This document shows, one piece after another, positions 56,871-64,000 of a stretch of 64,000 bases of DNA (positions are counted from its first letter, which is position 1; each line of letters opens with the position of its first letter). The DNA is from Icerya purchasi (lineage: Eukaryota > Arthropoda > Insecta > Hemiptera > Monophlebidae). The notes beneath the pieces were generated by a model. That model was not told the origin of the DNA and searched no databases. It worked only from the letters and a program-made list of their open reading frames with translations. The stretch spans positions 420,244,557 to 420,308,556 of the forward strand of contig CM077115.1 of NCBI GenBank assembly GCA_039619475.1, given 5' to 3'. The position numbers and the translations under genes were made by a program.

Positions 56871-57190
56871 TTGAACGATGTGTTATATTTTTGCATTCTA
56901 ACTTCTGCAGGTTTCTGCCCGCAGACGGTTTTTAAACAGGAATTTCACAGTACTATCACAGTTTCCTTTTTCTTTTCCCATCTATTAATTTTCAATGACG
57001 CCTGTAGGGAGCAGCAGGCTGGTGGTGTCGGAGCTTCCTTTATTCTTTCCGATTTTAATTTTTCCGGATCCTTTCCTCTTCTGTCTTTCTGTTCTACACT
57101 TTTACAGCCGAATTGCTATTGCTTCCGAAATAAGTATGACGGGAGGTTTCGAAATTTTGATAATTCGTTAATTATTATTTATCGTTAAGG
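56871..57190 (+). pseudogene. LINE-A RNase H fragment
   Basis: QAGGVGASFILSDFNFSG (57015-57070) matches the VGAAFTLPDFGYS segment just after the first catalytic Asp in the copy at 7.18 kb. DACREQQ stands where TDGSKS is expected, with the Asp retained. The following FPLLSFCSTL and the rest decay quickly. Only ~150 bp are recognisable. Confidence 0.55.
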
Positions 57191-58089
57191 GACGTTACTT
57201 TTAATTAATCTTTAACTCGCCGCCATCTAGTATCAGCTCTTTTCCCGGTAATTAACGTGTAAAATCGTAGTATATGATTAGTGTGCAGAACCAATCGCGA
57301 CACCAGAAGTAAACTGAGATGCTGTGTGTGGTGGTGGCCTTTACGTCAACTGAGCGTAATCGAAAAAGAAACTAATCAGCTGGCCATCAGAAACGGCACA
57401 CCGGAATGTAGTAATAAAGAAAATAGCGTCGTATTACAACATACGCACTACAGTAGAACTTCCGTAAATATGCTATTATTATAATAATTCGATTAAATTC
57501 ACGTTAAAGCTAGAGTTACAAAATTGACCGTAGGTCACAGAGGGCATAGAAAAAAGTAAATTCCCACGTGACGAGAATTGCAGACATTCCCGGAGCAACT
57601 GTGGGAATTGGATTGCTTCCTTCTTAATTCAACAATGACCCGTCTCTGGCGAAGCCGCACAATTTTTTCCAGCGACGCAATATTTTCAGAGGTAACAGAT
57701 CAAACGGACGGAAAACCTTGATCGCCGAGTCAAATTTTGTAATGATTAACACAAAAAGCAAAAAAAAAAAACAAAAAACTCGCGTTTAATTATTTGGAAA
57801 AAAATAAATTTTAAAATTTATTCCTAGTTGTTATTCATTCGCCATTGACCTTCAAAATGTACTTAACCCATCGACAAAAAACACAGTGGATTGGAAAAAG
57901 GAAACCCCGGGGTAAAGGGGCCTTCAGCGATCATGACTTGCTGAATAGACTGCTCTTCGTTTTACTGATAACTTTAAATCGATTTTATTATTATTATTCT
58001 TAAAAAAAATGACGCTTTTAGCTACTCATCGGTCCACATGCAACCGGAGACTAAGAAAGGTATTAGGTGTTGAAGTTTAAGGTTTTTCA
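57191..58089. other. no gene seen
   Basis: No recognised coding region or repeat in this spacer. Confidence 0.5.
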
Positions 58090-58985
58090 AAAAAAAAAGG
58101 AAAGAGGTTGTCAAGGTGAGTTAAATCTTCAGAAAGAATTTCGGGAATTGAGTGCGGAAAATTAAGAGAGGATCGTTGAAAGGACACACGATCATAAGAT
58201 GTGCGATATGTTGAAAAGGTGATTTTAACAGAATAGGACAAATGTGGGAGGATCAAGACGTTAGATTAAGTGAGAATGAGTGAGGCCGGTATGGGAGATT
58301 CTAAGTCGGGCAAGGATGATGTTCTTCTTTTTGGATCGGAATGGACTGATAGCAGGTACTAAGGCATTAGGGGTTTAATCGTTACGAGTTGATTGACAGG
58401 AATGAGAAATCGGGTACTTTTCATATAGGATCTGATATCGAAAGAAGTAGACAGAGAGGTAATTTCAGGAAGGTAGCAAGCGTCCTGGCTGCTTGATTAA
58501 TGATATCCATACGTGACTAAGGATACATATGTAATTGATCGGGACATTAGCAAGACTGAGGGAGTTGAATAGAAGGAAAATGCATTGTAGGATAGGATGA
58601 TTTTGTAGTGCTAGGAGACGACTGAGCGAGTCAGGAGATATGCGGAGTGAGGATCAGAAGAAGTTAAAAATTCGAGGCATTTTAGAATGACGAAGAGTTT
58701 AGCGGTAAATATAGAACAGTGTTTGGGAAGATTTCGTACGGAGTTGGGGACTGAAAAAGCACACGATCATCAGATTTTGAACCAATCAACAGATAAGATT
58801 AGGATATTTTGAAACTTCGAAGCAGTAATTTTGGCGGATGTTAAGACGGTTTTGGATGCATTAAGTAAATTTATATCTACAGGGGATAGAAGCCACGGAG
58901 GCGGATTAGTAAAGACTGGCGTAGCTAGAGAAGTCAGGAGAATTTGAGAGATTTGTGGAAACAAAGATTTAAGATTGGTTTTGGG
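58090..58985 (-). pseudogene. LINE-B-like RNase H region, antisense and decayed
   Basis: From ~58980 down, the minus strand gives NPPPWLLSPVDINLLNASK (the linker before RNase H), then FTAKLFVILKCLEFLTSSD (the Glu block, with Lys replacing Glu), YLLTRSV, LARLRISHTGLTHSHLI across stops, and ISHIL..C near the end, where the zinc knuckle is expected. The linker and the LARLRIGHTxLTHSH order match the LINE-B copy at 47-48 kb rather than LINE-A. Many stops and frameshifts show long decay. A short A tract, seen as T, may close it. Confidence 0.6.
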
Positions 58986-60858
58986 ATGGCTCGTGCATTT
59001 AAGCGGTTAAATCGGTTTTCAAACCGCCACTTTTGATCAAATTTATATGTCTCATCAATTTCCGATTAAATCTTCACTCGCCATTTTTGGGCTAACATGT
59101 TCGTGTCGCGAAACCTTATTCTGCCGTTATCCTTTTTAGCTGTCGCAGATTATTCAATTCATTTGCGTCGGCACCCTTGCTCTTTAATCGGTATATGTAC
59201 AGTGCACCAGTTTGCAGACGTATGACACACGCGGAATTATATGTACACCGGCCGCTGTTCGTTATTTCTTAAAAAAAAATTCTGATTCTCGATTACGGGT
59301 GAATTTTTTGTTTTTCTTTTCACCAACACGTTCTAAAATAGTATATACCCACCCCCCGATGATGCGCTAAATTTGAAAAACATTCGTTAATACGCTCCGC
59401 ATTGATGCTAGACGGATAAGGAACTTTTGCGGAAAAAAGTTGTAATTGCGATATCATCGGAAACTCTATAATGTCAACATGGCGAACTTTCTAACTTTGA
59501 ATGAGAAAATTCCGACCAGCAGGTATATTTTGTTGTTTGCACATTAAACAACAAGTCAACGATGAAATTGTTTTTTTTTTTTTGTTTTTTTTTTCAGAAT
59601 TTAAACAGAGCTGCTGTCGTTTAGATTGTCGGGCAAGCATTTTTATTTAGTCCATTTTTCGAATTTCAATTTTCTTTACTTTTTTCTTCTTCTTATCTCC
59701 GGATCTGATTTTCTCTTTTTGTAGCGTTTTCGTTATTCTTTTTAAATTTTTCACAGTGTCTTTTATTCCTTTATTTCAAATTTAAAGTCTAATCGCAAAT
59801 GGCACGGAAAAAAAAAACCAAAAAAAACAAAAACAAATAATAAATAAATAATAATAATGAAAAACTAATTTTCACTTTGTTTTTTTTTTTTCTTTTTCTT
59901 TTGAAATATTATTATTTATGGCGTTCAGATTCTTTTTACTTTTCTCGGTTTTTCCGAAAAATTTCGAATTTTTAAAAATAATTCCAACGGCGCTACGCGC
60001 GCACAGAAACACATATATACACGCAGGGACACAACACTTCGACCGAGCACGCAACGATTTAAAAAAGACGAGGAGTTTGCGTGCGCTACAGTCAGCAGTC
60101 ACGATTGCTAACTATTGCAAAACATGTGATCAAAACGAAAACTAATTTACTTGCCTAGCACGACTTATTATTTTTCTTTGCGCGCCGTCTAGCTAGTTAG
60201 TAGTACCCCTCCCACCCCACCCCGCCCGGTTTTAATAACCGATTATTTTCTTCCGCACGGATTATTTAGGAATCCCATTAACTGCACACCAACTTCAAAT
60301 TAGAATGGAAGGAAAAAAGTAAGGTTTACGAAAGAGAACAATAAAAAAAAAAAAAAAAAAGCCATCTAGAAATATGTCGTTGAGAATTTAAAATTTTTAT
60401 TTGCGAAATACGATTACATTTCCATCTTGCACGAAAAACCGACCAGCTTGTTCCGCAGCGGAGAAACGTACAATTAACGTAATAAAAACATTTCCGAAAA
60501 AACCGAAACGACACCCGTACCCTCACATATACACACGCGTATACAAGATAAATACAAAAAGAAGTCGAGTTGGCGGAAAATTTGCATTTCGGTAATTTTC
60601 TTCACTGACACCCTCTTCCGAATTGGAGCATTTTTCCCCATTTTAACGGGTCTCCGCCGGAGAATAAAAGAAATTAAATGTTCTAATTCCTTTTGTGTGG
60701 ATAGCGCGACTGGCTAGTGGAACAACAGCGACCAAAATGCAATATAGCTTATGAAATTTAACCCTTCAATCGGGTTTTGTTATTTCAATTAGCCTCACGC
60801 CGGTGCTGGCAGCGAACAAGCAACAACGATTTAAAATATCTGCGCACATAAGAAAACG
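58986..60858. other. no gene seen
   Basis: AT-rich with poly(T)/poly(A) tracts near 59570, 59810 and 60345. An ATG at 59479 in good insect context (CAACATGGCG) followed 44 nt later by AG|GTATAT could be a tiny first exon, but nothing corroborates it. Confidence 0.45.
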
Positions 60859-61245
60859 TTACATCCACTCTTGCCCGTTCGGGGTTACTTTCTTTTCTGA
60901 CTGTCTTTTCTTTTGGATCCTACTTTTTTTTTTTGTAGATTCATACGCTTTGAAGTATTTCTCCGGGGCATTTAACTTTTCCATTTCCTTTTGCTTTATA
61001 ATTGCTAAAGTTTGAATTTTACACGCATATTTCACGATCGTTGCGTTAATACACTTCGTTACCGGGCGCATAAATTCTTCGAGACCGTTAACGGTACCTG
61101 TCGTCATTACCGAATTCAGTTCATCGGTGTTCAGCAAAATTCTTATCGAGCGATCAAGTACATATACCTTTTTGAAATTTACAATACAATTACTATAAAT
61201 TTTCAGCTCGTTTTTATTGCGAATATCGAATTTTATAATATACGC
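60859..61245 (-). other. unidentified open frame, ~128 codons
   Basis: The minus-strand frame is open from just after a stop near 61245 to TAA at 60859. It has no ATG at its start; the first in-frame ATG is well inside. The product is hydrophilic and not low-complexity: YVLDRSIRILLNTDELNSVM, TVNGLEEFMRPVTKCINATI, then a Lys-rich C-terminus. I do not recognise it. A frame of this length is near what chance gives in AT-rich DNA of this size, so it may be spurious or an exon. Confidence 0.25.
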
Positions 61246-64000
61246 GCATTGTCATCTCTTGTTTGTTATACGAGATAGAGAATGCGAGAATGCTAATCGC
61301 TTTGGTAAAAGAAAAAGGCGGTGGTTCGCTCACACATCGATTTAAAGCAAGATTTCAAAAATAAAAAGTGTATTTGTAAGTTTTGAAACAATAAGGTTAC
61401 CAACAAGTGAGGTAACATGTCTGTTGAAATACACAAAGTGAATCGTGCGGAATTATTTGAAATAAAGTAACGGTTAATGATGAAGAAGGGAACAATTGCA
61501 ATATTTAATATATCGAATATAAAGAGTTCAAGTTTGTTTTTATTTTTGTTTTCTTATGTGTAAAATTTATGAATTCTAATTACAAGAATGGATTTTTTTT
61601 TTTTGTAATTTGCCAACTCAGTATTATAACTCGTGTTACTTGAGTTCTTTTTCTGATTCGGTCGAAACTATAACCGAAATTTTTACCTTAAATCCGAAAC
61701 TGGCGGTCGAAAATTAAAACCTGTATTTAAACAAAATGGTGCAACGATCTGACTCATTGTCGTCAGTTCTGACGAAAATCAAACAAACTAATATCAGCGA
61801 GATTGACGCAATATTTTAGAGATAGAAATCTTTTGAATTGGAGTGGCAAGATGTTAGTTTCTGCATGTAGGCTATAGCTATTAGGCTGCAGTGCATCGTT
61901 TTAAGATTAGTGCCTTAAGGCGCAGAATCGTGCATGGTGTTTAATCTATTAATCACATTTAGCATATCTATATATGTATATAATTGAACCGGACATTCTG
62001 ACATTCTGCAGACAATTCCTATCGGGACTGTATTTGAACAAATCAAAAAGCACGACGCTTAATAGATTATTATAACACACCGTTAACTTTTATCAAGAAT
62101 ATTTCAGTCGCAAAGTTCACTGAGATCATCGATGATTAAAGTTTCTACTTTTTCACTAAATTTTATTACGCACTTCGGTAATTTTTACCGCATAAAAAGT
62201 AAAGTGAGTTCCATACCCTTGAGAGGGCGTTGGGATTGTGAAGTTAAGGTTCACAATGTACTAAGCCCAACGGCACTAATGAGAGTAGGGGGGGGGGGCA
62301 ATCCACGTTAATTATAGAGTAATTTTAATCCGGTTTTGTTTTTAACAGAAGAAGGAATGTGTATGAATCATCTGGGGTTTTTTTTTAGTGATTGATACAT
62401 TTTTCTTTCCCTTATTTTCGTTGCCTCGGAATTTGACCGAAATATTAAAAAAATCAGAAAAAATGACGTTCTCTGTTGAATATTTAAATTAAAAAGTATT
62501 CTCCCCCGTTTCGGTCACCGTGTTTTTCTTCTGAAAAATATCTGTCACTTTTTAAAAAACACCACAAATAACGTTTGAACGTTTGATGTTTTTTTTGTTT
62601 TTTTTTGTTTTTTTTTGGTTTTCTCTCTCTTTCAATCTACTATATTTGTTCGGTTATCGATAATTTTCAATTGTGTATTTTAAATCTCTGTTCATCTATT
62701 CTCACCAGAGTAGTAAATTTGTATTTTGGCTAAACACCAATTTTTATCGTCCGCGGGCTATAAAGACAGAACTTTCAAAATCATCGAATCATTTAAATTA
62801 CAGCGCGCACGCGTCTGATTGTATAGTAGGATCAATCTCGTATTGAAAATGAAATAATTTTACGACGTTTTCCGTCATTTTAGCGAGTCTGTGGAATCTG
62901 AAAACAATCTACACACAGCCGGTCTTCTTAAAGTTAAAAGATAATCTAGAAAAAATTCCAGATCTTTCGTACTTAGCACACACGAAAGAAATAAATAGGA
63001 AAGCACGAACAACTTTCAAAAGTAAGTCGCATTTCTCTCACTTCATTGCGAAAAAGTTTAAAACATCTCCAGTAAAATTTATAGTTTTCGGAACATCTTC
63101 GTATTTTTTCAAAATATAGATGCGCAAATAGCACACGAGACGTTTTTTTTTTCTTTCTTACCTTATCAAAAACTTTTATTAGAAAGAAAAAATTCATAGA
63201 ACCAATGTGAATCACTACAACAAAACCAAGCGGTCGTGGATTCCTTTTCAATATTTCTTTTGTCACCGGAACAATAAAATAAATATTTTTCCGTATAAGG
63301 TTTGTAAAATATTTCGCGAAGAAGTCTTTGAACGGAAACCGTACGGTAAATATATCGGTTTAAAAAGTGTTTATTTCAAAACTATTACAGAGTATTGAAT
63401 ATTTACTTGCTCTTTCATTTGAAACTTTAAATTTCTTGTCGAAAGTTTGTTTTATTCGTTTTCAATTTTTCTTATTTTTTTTTAATTAGTTTTATTTTTT
63501 AATTCGCTTTTCCACTGAAGTATTTTTCTTTTTTTTTTTTTTTTTTTGAAAACCTCATTAATACACTGTTCTAACTAGTTTATAATTTTCAACTTGAAAA
63601 TACGGTGTTTGTTTGTGTTTTTTTTCTTTTCTTCTATATATAAATAAATCGCGGGTCGCACCACAAGGTAAGTGCGCCCGCTCGTGGATTCCCATCACTC
63701 TTATTATCATTTATTATATAATATAGCGCAAAATTTTTCTTTATTTTTTCATGAATTATAACTATGTATATAAAGAACTATGCCCGTATAGGTTAAATGA
63801 ATGAATTCAGTGCGCGTCATCCATAATTAATTATAAATATATAATCGCTACAATGTATAATTTCCAAAAAATTAATTGTTCCTTCTTTTACGTTATAACC
63901 GCTGTTTGATTTGTGATTTCCACTTGCCTATCTCTGCATTCATGAAAACCGCTGGAATACGTTCGTGAGTCGTCAACGTTATCTGTAACTTTTCTATTTT
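61246..64000. other. no gene seen; one structured hairpin
   Basis: AT-rich with poly(T) runs, a nine- to ten-G run near 62291 and the stem-loop at 62228-62272. No coding sequence or known repeat is recognised. Confidence 0.5.
62228..62272. repeat. two-tier stem-loop
   Basis: The inner stem ATTGTGAA/TTCACAAT is perfect, with a 7-base loop GTTAAGG. The outer stem CGTTGGG/CCCAACG is perfect and directly continuous on the 5' side, with an 8-base bulge GTACTAAG on the 3' side. It could be a small RNA hairpin or the core of a MITE. Confidence 0.7.

Noticed and set aside
57281..57484. 67-codon frame with Cys/Trp-rich start
   Set aside because: No ATG-supported start or family resemblance.

Overview
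This window looks like AT-rich nuclear DNA from an arthropod, most likely an insect. That rests on mariner transposases, a Jockey-type LINE with an FADD reverse transcriptase (RT), many RNase-H-bearing LINE 3' ends, a tail motif I recall as widespread in arthropod repeats, and the frequency of poly(A)/poly(T) and (TA)n tracts. I found no complete host gene and no tRNA, rRNA or CRISPR array. The species cannot be read from the sequence. Nearly everything recognisable is a mobile element, mostly 5'-truncated and degenerate.

Layout. 1-903: the 5' end of a mariner element with an uninterrupted transposase frame cut by the window edge. 1.3-5.7 kb: a (TA)n-anchored repeat, a pogo/Tigger-like MITE, an antisense LINE remnant and one copy of a short inverted dispersed repeat. 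5.7-8.9 kb: a CpG-rich block that recurs inverted near 55 kb, six identical 41-bp tandem units carrying a primer-binding-site-like motif, then LINE-A. 9-12.6 kb: AT-rich and empty. 12.6-14.66 kb: a Jockey RT with a long intact frame. 15-21.2 kb: three RTE-like LINE remnants and one LINE-A remnant. 21.2-27.4 kb: no recognised gene. 27.5-37.2 kb: LINE-A copies, an RT fragment, further copies of the (TA)-anchored family, a PIF/Harbinger-like MITE candidate and a 0.95-kb TA-flanked repeat. 37.7-38.2 kb: a possible host promoter and signal-peptide exon. 39-48.3 kb: LINE-C, a fourth RTE-like remnant, an unidentified polyadenylated retroposed ORF and LINE-B. 49.7-55.7 kb: a 17-unit 9-bp tandem array, a 1665-bp non-autonomous DNA transposon with 43-bp perfect terminal repeats and a 9-bp target-site duplication, LINE tails and the second CpG-rich block. 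56.1-59 kb: a broken second mariner and two more LINE remnants. 59-64 kb: essentially empty apart from a structured hairpin and one unidentified open frame.

The elements do not form a cooperative system. LINE-A, LINE-B and LINE-C are local names for RNase-H-bearing LINE groups recognised by shared peptide or 3'-UTR features. LINE-A copies share a C-terminal peptide and a 3' UTR ending in GTCC, GGTTGAC and poly(A). The RTE-like copies all end in a short (GAA)n tail. The items most worth following are the 41-bp array, the transposon with the 9-bp duplication, the paired CpG-rich blocks, the (TA)-anchored family and the retroposed ORF at 42.1-42.9 kb. Family calls come from reading translations by eye, without database searches.
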